Shown here piece by piece: positions 37,217 through 46,667 of a stretch of DNA of 64,000 nucleotides (its first letter is position 1; each line of letters opens with the position of its first letter). Source of the DNA: an uncultured Clostridia bacterium (GTDB taxonomy: Bacteria; Bacillota; Clostridia; Tissierellales; Peptoniphilaceae); contig CAMYBS010000002.1 of assembly GCA_947254025.1 (NCBI GenBank), positions 1-64,000 of the forward strand, read 5' to 3'. The notes beneath the pieces are model-generated. The model saw only the letters and a program-made list of their open reading frames with translations, searched no databases and was not told the DNA's origin. The translations under genes were made by a program, and so were the position numbers.

Positions 37217-38601
37217 TAGATTATATCCCCTTTCCAATTACCTTTTCTATATAAAATATATCCATACAACGATGTGAATAAGTTTGACAAACTCATAGCA
37301 AGCCATATTGCAATAGGACCCATCATCAGTATGTGTTTGAATACTAATATCATAGGTATTCTTAAAACCCAAAGTCTACCAAGTAGCATCTTCATTGCAA
37401 GATCAGTTTTACCCGAGCCTTGAAATAGTCCTTGATAAACGTTGTATAGACCCATGCAAAAGTTCGTTATCAATATGAAAAATAAGAACTGCTTTGAAAG
37501 ATACATAAGATTTTCGCTTGCATCTTTTAAGAATAGCACCAGTACTTGATCTCTAAATATCCATACTATTATTGAACCTAAAACGCATATTACATTTGAC
37601 ATCTTACATGCAGTTCTAAAGGCCTCTTTAACTCTATCAAAGTTCTTAACACCTTTATTCTGACCGACAATACTTACTATTGATTGACCTATACCTCCTG
37701 GTGGTTGCGATATGATAGATGTAACCCTGTTTATTGTTACAAAGGCTGTTAATGCGTCTTGACCATATGATAATACAAATGTATTAAGTATTATAAAGCC
37801 TACTGCCTCACCAGATTGGCCTATGCATGATGGAACTCCTATGGATATAATCTTCCTACATGCAGAAGCATCAAAGCTATATTTAAATACATTAAGATTA
37901 ATTAATCCTTTTTTATGAGCAATAATTATGATTGCTATAGCCATGAATGCTTGTGAGATTATAGTAGCAAGCCCCGCTCCCTTTATGCCCATATTTAAAC
38001 CACGTAAACCTATAAAAGGTATCTCTTCGTATATGAATACAGGGTCTAGTAGCATATTCATTATTGTTGATATACCACTAATTATTGTTGGAGTTCTTGT
38101 GTCACCAGCTGACTGAAATATTGAGTTTGTTGAAAAGAAGAAAAATACAAAGGGGCATCCTAAATACAGTATATCTAGATAAGCCTTACTTTCTTCGAAT
38201 AATTTTCCTTCTGCTCCCATCAATCTTAATATTGTTGATGAGCACAATAAACCAACACTTACAACTATTATAGACAGCAGTGCTGTTAATATATAAACAT
38301 TTTCTTTGTATGTTTTTACTCTTTGAGCATCACCTCTTCCCATAAGCTGAGAAATGATACCTGTTGATGCTATTGATAAACCCATACCAATAGATATAAA
38401 TAAGAACATAACTGGCCAAATAAATCCAGTCGCAGCGAAACTTATCTCACCAATGCCTGCTACCCAATATGAGTCAACTAGATTATATAGCGTTTGTATT
38501 ATATTGTTTAAAACTATGGGTGTTGCGAGCGTTATTATTGTCTTTTTCATGTCACCATGAAGTATTAAGTCTCGTCTTTCTTCTAAATCTATGGTTTTCA
38601 T
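37216..38601 (-). CDS. MATE-family multidrug/cation efflux transporter
   Basis: A 461-residue inner-membrane antiporter with about 12 helices. Family features are the N-terminal ATPIVLNNIIQTLYNLVDSY helix and the ISIGMGLSIASTGIISQLMG block, repeated in degenerate form in the second half. The substrate is not predictable; drugs or metabolites exported by Na+ or H+ exchange are usual. ATG follows AGGGGA. It sits between ABC transporter genes and glmU with tight spacing. Confidence 0.9.
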   Translation of the reverse strand: MKTIDLEERRDLILHGDMKKTIITLATPIVLNNIIQTLYNLVDSYWVAGIGEISFAATGFIWPVMFLFISIGMGLSIASTGIISQLMGRGDAQRVKTYKENVYILTALLSIIVVSVGLLCSSTILRLMGAEGKLFEESKAYLDILYLGCPFVFFFFSTNSIFQSAGDTRTPTIISGISTIMNMLLDPVFIYEEIPFIGLRGLNMGIKGAGLATIISQAFMAIAIIIIAHKKGLINLNVFKYSFDASACRKIISIGVPSCIGQSGEAVGFIILNTFVLSYGQDALTAFVTINRVTSIISQPPGGIGQSIVSIVGQNKGVKNFDRVKEAFRTACKMSNVICVLGSIIVWIFRDQVLVLFLKDASENLMYLSKQFLFFILITNFCMGLYNVYQGLFQGSGKTDLAMKMLLGRLWVLRIPMILVFKHILMMGPIAIWLAMSLSNLFTSLYGYILYRKGNWKGDII

Positions 38602-38609
38602 TATTTCCC

Positions 38610-40259
38610 CTATTTTTTAAGTAAGTATATTAGTGCTCCTAATCCAATTAATGAATATAAATATATAAACGGTGTATTTAAAAATATTAGAAGAGCGTTT
38701 AATCCAGTAAGCACAGCTGTTATAAACATAGATGCCATACCAGCCCAGAAATATCCTTTTTGACCATTCTTAATCTTTGTAACATCCAATGAGAATGGTA
38801 TATTCTTAAGCAATAGATCTGAAGCTATAATTCCTGATAGCATTATAAATATGATTGGATTGATGTAATCAATAAACCAAGCATTTTTTACAAATAATGA
38901 CATAAGCATCGCGTTTATCAAAACTGGAACAAATATAAAGCAAAATAATCCTCCCTTTTTTACACCATTTCTAAATTCTTTAAGTCTTAGATTGCCTGTG
39001 ATTAAATGTATTATTGATGCTTTATAATTTGTAGCATAATTTAAAATTTGCCAAATACTCATAGCCATTATAGATGACATGTAATTAATTAAAGTCACGA
39101 ACCTCGCATGATCTCTTAAAACAATATCAGCCATTGGGTCGCTGCCCTTCTTAAACGCAGCAAATAGAAAGATTAGTGGATAAACAATTATCATGAGTGA
39201 TATAGAGCCTAATTGAAATTTTAGTTTTTCATCAGAGCCCTTCATCCAAAAGACCATATTTACCCCAGCTCTTTCCATATCGTTCTTAGCAAAAAACTTA
39301 TTTGTTAACCTTTGTAAAAAGCTTGTCTTTTTATTTATTATAACTTTGTCTTTCTTTGATAAAATTTCTTCAAAATCTTTGGATATAGCTGTATTTATCG
39401 CTATAAATCCAATGAAAAATACAATTAATAATACTGTATAAATTATATTTATGGTTTCAAAATTGCCATATAGTAATTCAAACGGTCCTATGAACCACAT
39501 TGGTATAAATAAATATTTAAAAGCTTCACTTGAAAATATTTTTATTGCCATTTCTTTATCAACAATGTGTCCAAAAACTTGAAAGCCTATCATAAGCACA
39601 ACAAAGATCAGTACTTGAACTGTTGTTATTATGGACTTTATATTAAGATTTTTAAATATTTTAAATAATGCATAGTAAAATATATATTCAAACATTACAA
39701 GACTTACAGATAACATAAATACTTCTACTAATAGTATAGGAGCTTCTTGCGGTCTTTTTACTATTGTAACCAAAATTGCTGGACCAAACATAATTAAGGC
39801 TAATTTCACTACATATATGATTAGTGATATTAACCTTGCTAAATTTACTTCTCTTTCGCCAACAGGCTTAAAAAGTAATATATTTCTATCTCTTTTGTCT
39901 ATAAGGACTTCAGTAAAGTCAACTATAATACCTGCAAAGAATAGAAACATGCCCACAGCGAATAAAGCTGTATACCTTGTCTTTATGTCCTGTGCTCCAT
40001 AACATATTCCAGCTAGTATTAGTCCATATATTAAAAATAATATATAGCCTCTTTTGAAAAAATTGCTATTTTGAAAAAATTGTGATAATTTACTCTTGCT
40101 CTCTTGGCCTGAAAAGCTATTGGAAAAGGCAGATGTTCTTCTGCTTTCCATGATAAGCTTAGCCTTAAGTATTGCTCTAAGCTTATTATAATCAACTCTA
40201 AGACCATTAAAAAGTGGTTTAAATAAATCAAGCACCTTTAGTGAGAATAATTTAAACAT
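38610..40259 (-). CDS. ABC transporter permease (large ABC-2-like exporter subunit)
   Basis: A membrane protein of 549 residues with about 12 hydrophobic segments. It opens with a basic soluble stretch and is paired with the ATPase gene just upstream. It resembles the putative ABC-exporter permeases common in clostridia, with DKRDRNILLFKPVGEREVNLARL after the first helices. The ATG at 40259 has AGGTGAG five bases upstream. A GTG three codons earlier is the alternative. It overlaps the ATPase stop. The cargo is unknown. Confidence 0.8.
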   Translation of the reverse strand: MFKLFSLKVLDLFKPLFNGLRVDYNKLRAILKAKLIMESRRTSAFSNSFSGQESKSKLSQFFQNSNFFKRGYILFLIYGLILAGICYGAQDIKTRYTALFAVGMFLFFAGIIVDFTEVLIDKRDRNILLFKPVGEREVNLARLISLIIYVVKLALIMFGPAILVTIVKRPQEAPILLVEVFMLSVSLVMFEYIFYYALFKIFKNLNIKSIITTVQVLIFVVLMIGFQVFGHIVDKEMAIKIFSSEAFKYLFIPMWFIGPFELLYGNFETINIIYTVLLIVFFIGFIAINTAISKDFEEILSKKDKVIINKKTSFLQRLTNKFFAKNDMERAGVNMVFWMKGSDEKLKFQLGSISLMIIVYPLIFLFAAFKKGSDPMADIVLRDHARFVTLINYMSSIMAMSIWQILNYATNYKASIIHLITGNLRLKEFRNGVKKGGLFCFIFVPVLINAMLMSLFVKNAWFIDYINPIIFIMLSGIIASDLLLKNIPFSLDVTKIKNGQKGYFWAGMASMFITAVLTGLNALLIFLNTPFIYLYSLIGLGALIYLLKK

Positions 40260-41043
40260 CACTCTCACCTATGGCTTTAACAAATTCTTCTGCTAACTCT
40301 TTGTGATTAGTAAAACCAGTTACTTCATTGAAGATATTTTCAAGTGACTCATCACTGCCCTCATTATTATTAAGAGTCTTTTTAATATTATCTATGCTGT
40401 CATTTAGTATAACTTTTCCATTTTGTAAAAGTATAATCTTGTCAGATAGTTTTTCAACAACTTCCAATATATGTGATGAATAAAATATTGTCTTGCCTTT
40501 ATTTTTAAGTGAGGCAAGTATCTCTTTGATAACTAAAACCGAGTTTGCATCAATACCGCTAAGTGGCTCATCTAGAAAGACTATGTCGGGATCATGTAGT
40601 AGTGATAAGACGAATAGATACTTTTGTCTCATACCCTTTGAGAATGATGATATTTGTGAATCCATCACGTCCTTCATTTCAAGCACTTCTAGCATAGTTT
40701 TAGCTCTTCTAACTGCACTTTCTACATCAATTTCATATAGTGCTGCATTTAGTTCTATATTTTCAATTGCTGTTAAGTTCTCGTAAACCTCGCTAGCTTC
40801 GGGAACGTAACCTATCTTCTTCTTATAATCAAGTGAGTCTTTAATATTCTTACCAAAAACAGAAACATCTCCAAAGTAGTCTCTGTTAAGACCCATAATT
40901 ATCTTGATAGTTGTTGATTTACCGGCGCCATTGGGTCCAATGTAACCAATAATCTCTCCAGAATTTACTGAAAAGTTTACATCTTTTAAAATTTCCTTTC
41001 CATCGAAAGCATTTGATAAGTGCTCTACTTTTAATATTTCCAT
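40252..41043 (-). CDS. ABC transporter ATP-binding protein
   Basis: A 263-residue single nucleotide-binding domain. Walker A GYIGPNGAGKSTTIK, Q-loop IGYVPEASEVYENLT, signature SSFSKGMRQKYLF, Walker B VFLDEPLSGID and switch His in FYSSHILEVVE are all intact. It should energise the permease that overlaps its 3' end. ATG follows AGGAGG. The nearest family is the CcmA/YxlF-type exporter ATPases. Confidence 0.93.
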   Translation of the reverse strand: MEILKVEHLSNAFDGKEILKDVNFSVNSGEIIGYIGPNGAGKSTTIKIIMGLNRDYFGDVSVFGKNIKDSLDYKKKIGYVPEASEVYENLTAIENIELNAALYEIDVESAVRRAKTMLEVLEMKDVMDSQISSFSKGMRQKYLFVLSLLHDPDIVFLDEPLSGIDANSVLVIKEILASLKNKGKTIFYSSHILEVVEKLSDKIILLQNGKVILNDSIDNIKKTLNNNEGSDESLENIFNEVTGFTNHKELAEEFVKAIGESDV

Positions 41044-41068
41044 ACTGCCTCCTGATGTCTACTACTTA

Positions 41069-41563
41069 TTATTTATCTTGAACTAGATCTAATATATATT
41101 CTTTAAAATCCTTACCGTTAACTGTAACTGCTCCTGTTCCTCCAAAGATATCAACATTGATCTTGAAGAAGTTTACTACTATAGTATTACCATCTATATA
41201 CTTTTCTTCTAAATGTCCAGGAACAAATATTAACTTCTTATCAGCGTTAACTGCATCAAGATTAAGTTTCTTGATTGGTTCAACCATCATGTTAACAACG
41301 CTTAAATCTTCTGTCATCCACATATTGTTATTCCAGAATTTCTTTTCTTCCTTTGTAGCGTTATTTAAAAGCTCTTTGTTAGAAATTGCTGAAAGAACTT
41401 TTCTAACTGATTCTTCATTGAAGCCTTCGCAGTAAGTGTACTTCATTTCATCTCTATCTGCTACGCTTCTGATATAATCTTCAGAAACCTTTTCTCTCTC
41501 TGCAATGCTTTGCCAAAATACAAGCATTAATTCAATTACCTCTGTGTTAATTTTTACTGACAT
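41069..41563 (-). CDS. Conserved-looking protein of unknown function
   Basis: A 164-residue soluble protein whose family I cannot name. It opens with a helical section (INTEVIELMLVFWQSIAERE) with aromatic and acidic residues. It has a Trp-rich middle (FWNNNMWMTEDLS) and ends in a beta-rich stretch with IVVNFFKINVDIFGG. No membrane segment, signal peptide or catalytic motif is seen. ATG follows AAGGAGG. It lies one base after cvfB and 25 before the ABC ATPase gene, so it is co-transcribed with them. Confidence 0.75.
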   Translation of the reverse strand: MSVKINTEVIELMLVFWQSIAEREKVSEDYIRSVADRDEMKYTYCEGFNEESVRKVLSAISNKELLNNATKEEKKFWNNNMWMTEDLSVVNMMVEPIKKLNLDAVNADKKLIFVPGHLEEKYIDGNTIVVNFFKINVDIFGGTGAVTVNGKDFKEYILDLVQDK

Positions 41564-41564
41564 A

Positions 41565-42395
41565 TTAATCCTCCTTAATTTCTATGGAATCGTCATTGAT
41601 AATAATTTTTCTTTGTCTATACAAAATGGCGATTGCCCTTTTAAATGATGACTTACTCATATTGAAAATTTTCCTAATATCATCAGGATCGCTCTTATCT
41701 GCGTAGTTCATCTTACCTTTATTCTTTAATAATAATTCATACACTTTTAATGAATCACTCTTGTGTTCATCGTATGCTGACTTTTCTAATTTAGTGCTCA
41801 ATACAAGTCTACCGTCTTCATGAACGGTTTGCACTCTAAACTTCATTCTCTCTCCAAGTTCGTAGTCATCACATACATCTTTCTTTTGAACCATGGCCTC
41901 ATATTTGTCTTCAATAGCTACAAATAAACCAAATTCTCTGGATATGTTGTAGATAATACCATCTACTATATCTCCCTTTTTAAAATTAGTACTTCTTTCT
42001 AATGTGTTTCTAATCTTCATAGTTGTCGCAAGTCTACCCGACTTGTCAATATAAAGTTTAACTAAGACCATAGCACCAACTTTTGGATCTCTTATTGCTT
42101 CTGAGAACGGTAGTAATACATCTTTATCAAGACCCATGTTTAAAAAGTAACCTATCCTTGTCTTGCTGACTACTTTTAAATTTTTAATCTCGCCTACTTC
42201 TATGAATGGCAGCCTAAAAGATGATATAACTTTGCCATCAAGTGGATAGTTAAATATCTTAACAGTGTCTCCTACGTCATATTTTTTATCATCAGACCTC
42301 GCATGATAAGTGTTTTTATCTAGGTCTTCAAGAGTGTAATCACTGCCACTATGCTTAATTACTTTTGCTTCAATTATTTTTCCTAACTTGTTCAT
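41565..42395 (-). CDS. cvfB: CvfB-type S1-domain RNA-binding protein
   Basis: A 276-residue protein with tandem S1-like OB folds (GYFLNMGLDKDVLLPFSEA, then GIIYNISREFGLFVAIEDKYEAMV). The C-terminal winged helix is DPDDIRKIFNMSKSSFKRAI, typical of YitL/CvfB. CvfB affects virulence-factor expression in staphylococci and binds RNA; its exact role here is unknown. First gene of the long transcript that runs on to glmU-prs-pth-mfd. ATG follows AAGAGGT. Confidence 0.88.
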   Translation of the reverse strand: MNKLGKIIEAKVIKHSGSDYTLEDLDKNTYHARSDDKKYDVGDTVKIFNYPLDGKVISSFRLPFIEVGEIKNLKVVSKTRIGYFLNMGLDKDVLLPFSEAIRDPKVGAMVLVKLYIDKSGRLATTMKIRNTLERSTNFKKGDIVDGIIYNISREFGLFVAIEDKYEAMVQKKDVCDDYELGERMKFRVQTVHEDGRLVLSTKLEKSAYDEHKSDSLKVYELLLKNKGKMNYADKSDPDDIRKIFNMSKSSFKRAIAILYRQRKIIINDDSIEIKED

Positions 42396-42424
42396 TTCTT
42401 ACCTCTTCATAAAATTTCACAATG

Positions 42425-42453
42425 ATTATATCATAAAAGATCATTTTTTTCAA
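42425..42453 (-). promoter_or_regulatory. Promoter of the cvfB transcript
   Basis: TTGAAA (42448-42453) and TATAAT (42425-42430), 17-base spacer, minus strand, about 30 bases before the cvfB ATG. Confidence 0.8.
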
Positions 42454-42499
42454 TAAAAGTGTGGTATTCAAACAATCTAAAAGAAATAATACCGTGCAT

Positions 42500-42527
42500 G
42501 AAAAACACCTCTAGTCATAGAGGTGCT
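42500..42527 (-). terminator. Terminator after the TIM-barrel gene
   Basis: CACCTCTA (42507-42514) pairs with TAGAGGTG (42519-42526), four-base loop, followed by TTTTT on the minus strand. It ends the aminopeptidase-flippase-barrel operon. Confidence 0.87.
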
Positions 42528-42531
42528 AATC

Positions 42532-43209
42532 TTATTTGTCTCTATATGCCACCATGATGTCTTCAAGTATCTCAGGTGATGTTCTTGGTGTATATGATAG
42601 GCAGTTTGCTCCTGCTCTAATTGTTTCTAATATATGTTCATCAGTATGTCCGCCTGTTGCTATGATGGGAAATTTTTCTCCTACTATAGACCTAGCGTGT
42701 CTTATTAAATTTGCAGTCTCTTTTCCTCCTGCTATGTTAAGTATTCTAGCTCCAGCATTAATCTTGCCTTCAATATCATCATTAAATGAAGCGATGGATG
42801 CTATGACAGGTATGTCTATATACTCAGACATCTCTTTTATAACCTCGTTCTTCATAGGTGCATTTACAACAACGCCAAAGGCTCCATTAAGTTCTGCTTG
42901 AAAAGCTATCTGTATGCTTCTTTGACCTGTAGTTAATCCTCCGCCTACTCCAACAAAAACTGGTCCTGGTGATACATCTAGTATGGCCTTCGTTATTGAT
43001 AACTCTGGTGTGAATGGATAGACAGCTATAACTCCATCTGCATTGGTATTTCTAATGATGGCAACATCTGTTGAGAAGACTAAAGACTTTATTCTTCTGC
43101 CCATAATGTTAATGCCAGAGCATCTATATACTGCTTCAGGAACCTTTTGTACGTGTCTTCTAAGTACTGTATCGACACTCGGTATATACTTTTTTTCTTC
43201 GTTATTCAA
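42532..43209 (-). CDS. Phosphate-binding TIM-barrel protein of unknown function
   Basis: About 225 residues, a (beta/alpha)8 protein often annotated only as hydrolase in clostridia. Visible blocks are STDVAIIRNTNADGVIAVYPF, a Gly-rich GVGGGLTTGQRS, and a C-terminal ATGGHTDEHILETIRAGANCLSYTP that looks like a phosphate-binding site of the IMPDH/thiamine-phosphate type. I chose the TTG at 43209 because the flippase stop is just beyond it and AAAGAGG precedes it. A longer frame would overlap the flippase by 59 bases. No reaction can be assigned. Confidence 0.78.
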   Translation of the reverse strand: MNNEEKKYIPSVDTVLRRHVQKVPEAVYRCSGINIMGRRIKSLVFSTDVAIIRNTNADGVIAVYPFTPELSITKAILDVSPGPVFVGVGGGLTTGQRSIQIAFQAELNGAFGVVVNAPMKNEVIKEMSEYIDIPVIASIASFNDDIEGKINAGARILNIAGGKETANLIRHARSIVGEKFPIIATGGHTDEHILETIRAGANCLSYTPRTSPEILEDIMVAYRDK

Positions 43210-44221
43210 ATCTCTCAACCTCTTTATCTGTTTTAAAATTAACTGTAAAGAACGCTCCAACTATGATAGGTGCGTAGAATGTAAATACTCTCCAAAGTAT
43301 TACAACTATGGCTACTGATGAAATATTCTTATATAGTGGTCCAAATATACTAAGAAAAGCTCCCTCCGCTCCTAATGCTGCTCCTGGAAGTGGAACATAG
43401 CCAGATATAAGTGCAACCATGCATGCAGCGCACACACTTAGGACTATATCAGGCGTTTGTCCTCCAAAAGCTGAGAAAACTACATGTGGTATTGACCATA
43501 GTGATATGTTTTGAAGTGCTACAAAAATCGCACAAGGAATTAGCTTATATAGCCCCTCTCTTTTATAAACTCTAAATGAATCATAAAATGAGTCTATCTG
43601 TCTATCAAGCTTTTCTATCTGTTCTACAGGATTCTTCTTGTTAAATAATTTTACAATTTTAACTATAAACTCCTTACTCTTTCTTGGAAATATGATTACT
43701 GTTGCAATTAAAAACGTTACTAAAACGCTTAGTGCAACGCCAAGTATCATCATTAGACCTGTAAACCAGGTTTTACCTAAATTATGATATGAGTAATATA
43801 TTGAGAATAATCCAAGAACTAGTGTAACTACGTTGTTGATTATAAGTAATAATATAACCACTGAAGATGAAAGGCCTGGCGCTAGTCCAAAATCTCTCAT
43901 TCTTAATACTTGCATAGGTTGGCCGCCTGTTGATGATGGTGTGATTGCGTTAAAAAAGGCGCCCGTCATTGTAACTTTAAATGCATCGACTTGCTTTAGC
44001 TTAACTCCTAAAACTTTTAGTAGTGCGTTTAACGAAAGTGAGCCAAAGAACCAAAACAAAAATATCAGGAAAGCAGCTAATATTAAATAATAAACATTAG
44101 CTTGCCTCACTGTTGCAATGATTTTCTTTGGTCCGTCTATAAAATATGCACTTAGTAAAACAACAAGAATAGATATTGCAATGACAAGTATAGAAAAGAG
44201 CTTAGTCTTTTTACTCTTCAT
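43202..44221 (-). CDS. Flippase-like membrane protein (LPG synthase TM / YbhN family)
   Basis: A 339-residue polytopic protein of the lysylphosphatidylglycerol synthase transmembrane family, with about eight helices. The signature AFFNAITPSSTGGQPMQVLRM is intact. So is SGYVPLPGAALGAEGAFLSIFG in the second half. There is no soluble aminoacyl-transferase domain, so it is not MprF but may flip or support a lipid substrate. Its start overlaps the aminopeptidase stop. The substrate is unknown. Confidence 0.87.
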   Translation of the reverse strand: MKSKKTKLFSILVIAISILVVLLSAYFIDGPKKIIATVRQANVYYLILAAFLIFLFWFFGSLSLNALLKVLGVKLKQVDAFKVTMTGAFFNAITPSSTGGQPMQVLRMRDFGLAPGLSSSVVILLLIINNVVTLVLGLFSIYYSYHNLGKTWFTGLMMILGVALSVLVTFLIATVIIFPRKSKEFIVKIVKLFNKKNPVEQIEKLDRQIDSFYDSFRVYKREGLYKLIPCAIFVALQNISLWSIPHVVFSAFGGQTPDIVLSVCAACMVALISGYVPLPGAALGAEGAFLSIFGPLYKNISSVAIVVILWRVFTFYAPIIVGAFFTVNFKTDKEVERFE

Positions 44222-45510
44222 TATTTAAAAAATTCTGTGAATATCTTATACAAATTGTAATGATCTTCAACGCTTCCAAATTCTCTGATTGAGTGCATAG
44301 CAAGTATAGGGTTACCTATATCAACCGATTTAATGTCTAGTTGTGTTGAGCTGATTGGACCTATAGTTGATCCTCCACGAACGTCTGATCTGTTAAGGAA
44401 AGCTTGTACCTTAGCTCCTGCCTTAGTAGCAAATTGCTTAAATACTGCTGCAGACTCAGCATCAGATGTGTAGCTTTGATTAGCAGCATACTTTATGCAA
44501 ACGCCCTCACCCATCCTTGGCATATTTGTAATGTCGCACTTTTCAGGATAATTTGGATGGTATGCGTGTGCAAGGTCTGATGAAATCATAAATGATTTTG
44601 CTTTTACTCTGTAGAACTCTTCATCATCTAAACCAAGCGCTAATATTATCCTTCTCATTACATTCTTTAAGAATGGACTGTTTGCACCTTGCTTAGTCAT
44701 AGAGCCTACTTCTTCATTATCTGATACATAGATTAAGTTAATAAATTTCGATGCTTTTTTAGCTAATAATGCCTTGTATGATAGATGTGCCATAGCTAAG
44801 TTATCTAGTCTACCAACTTGAATAAATTCATTGTTTAAACCAAGAATCTTTCCAGCTTCTCTATCATAAGCAAATAAATCAAAGTCAAGTATATCTTCTC
44901 TCTTAACTTTTAACTCTTTAGCAATTACATCTTCTAATTTAAGCTTTTCAACAGTATCGTTAATTAGCTCAAGTATTGGAAGTGTATCTTTTTGTGCGTT
45001 TATATCAAAACCTTTGTTTACTTCTCTGTTTTGATGTATGCAAAGACTTACTATGCTCATAAGATCTTTATCTATATTAAGCAGGTGCATATGTGGGTGC
45101 AATGCATCCTTTTCGTTTCTAGTATATACTCTACCTGCTAATGAAAGAGCTCTGTCAAACCATGTGTGAAGTATCGCTCCTCCATAAACTTCTGTATTTA
45201 ACTTGTGGTAGCCGTTTTGATATATATCTGGCTGAGGCTTAACTCTAAAGCATGGACTATCTGAGTGCGAAGCTATGATCTTAAAAGCTAAGTCGTCTTT
45301 TTTCTTTGGAATATCAAAAGCCAATATAGCCGAGTCGTTCTTCTTTACATAGTACTTAGATCCCAAGCTTAAGTTCCACTTATCTTCTTCCTTAAGTTCT
45401 TTATAGTCTGATTTCTTTAGTTCGTTTTCAATCTCTTTAACAGCAAAAAAGGCACATGGACTATTATCAATAAAACCGATTAAATCCTTTGCCAAATCTT
45501 TTGAATTCAT
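44221..45510 (-). CDS. M18-family aminopeptidase
   Basis: A 429-residue zinc aminopeptidase of the aspartyl aminopeptidase (ApeB) group, cleaving N-terminal residues from peptides in the cytoplasm. Metal-site motifs are IIASHSDSPCFRVKP, the YVSDNEEVGSM block, SSDLAHAYHPNYPEK and RSDVRGGSTIGP. ATG follows AGGGGGAAT. First gene of a three-gene operon with a consensus promoter. It is consistent with peptide use by an amino-acid fermenter, alongside pepF. Confidence 0.94.
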   Translation of the reverse strand: MNSKDLAKDLIGFIDNSPCAFFAVKEIENELKKSDYKELKEEDKWNLSLGSKYYVKKNDSAILAFDIPKKKDDLAFKIIASHSDSPCFRVKPQPDIYQNGYHKLNTEVYGGAILHTWFDRALSLAGRVYTRNEKDALHPHMHLLNIDKDLMSIVSLCIHQNREVNKGFDINAQKDTLPILELINDTVEKLKLEDVIAKELKVKREDILDFDLFAYDREAGKILGLNNEFIQVGRLDNLAMAHLSYKALLAKKASKFINLIYVSDNEEVGSMTKQGANSPFLKNVMRRIILALGLDDEEFYRVKAKSFMISSDLAHAYHPNYPEKCDITNMPRMGEGVCIKYAANQSYTSDAESAAVFKQFATKAGAKVQAFLNRSDVRGGSTIGPISSTQLDIKSVDIGNPILAMHSIREFGSVEDHYNLYKIFTEFFK

Positions 45511-45536
45511 ATTGATTCCCCCTTTTACTTAAGTTA

Positions 45537-45565
45537 ATTATAAACTAAGCAATATTTTATGTCAA
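45537..45565 (-). promoter_or_regulatory. Promoter of the M18 aminopeptidase operon
   Basis: TTGACA (45560-45565) and TATAAT (45537-45542), 17-base spacer, minus strand. Divergent from the lipoprotein promoter about 80 bases away. Confidence 0.85.
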
Positions 45566-45646
45566 GAAAAAGAAGATTTGCCACCTATCCAAAGGTATGT
45601 GAAGCTTGTTAATATAAACTGTTACCTTTTTGTAAAGCTTAGCTAA

Positions 45647-45675
45647 TTGACAAGTTATCATTTGTAAACTATAAT
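45647..45675 (+). promoter_or_regulatory. Promoter of the lipoprotein gene
   Basis: TTGACA (45647-45652) and TATAAT (45670-45675), 17-base spacer, plus strand, followed by a GAGGTGG ribosome site at 45683-45689. Confidence 0.87.
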
Positions 45676-45693
45676 TTGTTTTGAGGTGGTTAT

Positions 45694-46584
45694 ATGAAAA
45701 AAGTATTATACTTACTATTATCTTTATCTATGGCTTTAATCTTAGTATCATGTACTCCTAAGGTAAATGGTACAGACAGTGAAGTAAATGCTCCTTCAAG
45801 CGCTCCTAGTGATAAAGATGATAAAGATGATGAGACTATAATGTATACTAACATTACAAGTGATGAAACAAAGAACGATTTAAAGAAGACACTTATTGAT
45901 AAATGCCTTGATGAGAACGATGTAAACTTCTTTATGAATAACGTTGAGGAGTATAACGACAGCGCTGATGCAAATGAATTAGCATCTAAGTTCACAGCGT
46001 ATAATGACAATGTCTCTTATAACAACAGCATTGATAAGTTTGCACAAAAGAATCCAGACTTTCTGGGTATTAACTGCAGGATAACGACATTCTCATTAAT
46101 TAAGAACAGTTTAGACATTGAGAAAGAGCTGAACGATAAATCTTCTGTATTAGACTTTGACAAAAAAGCTATAAGTGATAAGTTGCTACTTAATGATGAT
46201 GATCTTAAAAAGTTCATTACATATTATGCACCAATCAACGTTAAAGATGCTAAAGAAGATTATAAAGATATAATTATGAAAGAATTTGATGCAAGAGGCA
46301 TTAAGTTTAAGAATGAAGATGTAAAAGTTGTCTCAGTATACTTAAACTCTAATGATGAAATTGATGGGAATATTCTCTTTATTGGTCACACAGGACTTAT
46401 GTATGAAAGTGGCAAGAAATATTACTTTTTAGAAAAGCTAAGCTTCCAAGAGCCATATCAATTGCTTAAGTTTAATAATAAGAAAGAAATATATGATTAT
46501 TTGATGAAGAAGTACAATCAAAAGCTTGATGAAAATTCGCATGAAGCTATTATTACTGAAAATAATAAAATCTTCTCGTATTAA
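45694..46584 (+). CDS. Secreted lipoprotein, possibly DUF4300-like
   Basis: A 296-residue lipoprotein with a clear signal peptide and lipobox LVSC, lipidated Cys at residue 20. An Asp/Ser-rich linker (residues 22-47) follows. The folded part includes YTNITSDETKNDL and a FLGINCRITTFSL segment that reminds me of DUF4300 proteins of streptococci and other Firmicutes. That link is from memory. The function of such proteins is unknown. It is a single-gene unit with a strong promoter and its own hairpin terminator, one of only three genes on the plus strand. Confidence 0.82.
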   Translation: MKKVLYLLLSLSMALILVSCTPKVNGTDSEVNAPSSAPSDKDDKDDETIMYTNITSDETKNDLKKTLIDKCLDENDVNFFMNNVEEYNDSADANELASKFTAYNDNVSYNNSIDKFAQKNPDFLGINCRITTFSLIKNSLDIEKELNDKSSVLDFDKKAISDKLLLNDDDLKKFITYYAPINVKDAKEDYKDIIMKEFDARGIKFKNEDVKVVSVYLNSNDEIDGNILFIGHTGLMYESGKKYYFLEKLSFQEPYQLLKFNNKKEIYDYLMKKYNQKLDENSHEAIITENNKIFSY

Positions 46585-46615
46585 AAAGGCAGAGCTTATG
46601 CTCTGCCTTTAATCT
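46585..46615 (+). terminator. Terminator of the lipoprotein gene
   Basis: AAAGGCAGAGC and GCTCTGCCTTT (46585-46595 / 46600-46610), 11-base stem with TTAT loop. The T-tract is short, but the stem is strong and starts one base after the stop codon. Confidence 0.78.
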
Positions 46616-46635
46616 TAATAAAAGTTTTTCCAATG

Positions 46636-46661
46636 AAAAAGCTCTCAGTACTCTGAGAGCT
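46636..46661 (-). terminator. Terminator of rpsD
   Basis: AGCTCTCAG and CTGAGAGCT (46640-46648 / 46653-46661) with a four-base loop, then TTTTT on the minus strand. It is convergent with the lipoprotein terminator. Confidence 0.86.
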
Positions 46662-46667
46662 AATTTA

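Noticed and set aside
45690..46217. Two minus-strand open frames opposite the lipoprotein gene
   Set aside because: They are Ser/Leu-rich shadows of the plus-strand lipoprotein, which has a promoter, signal peptide and terminator.
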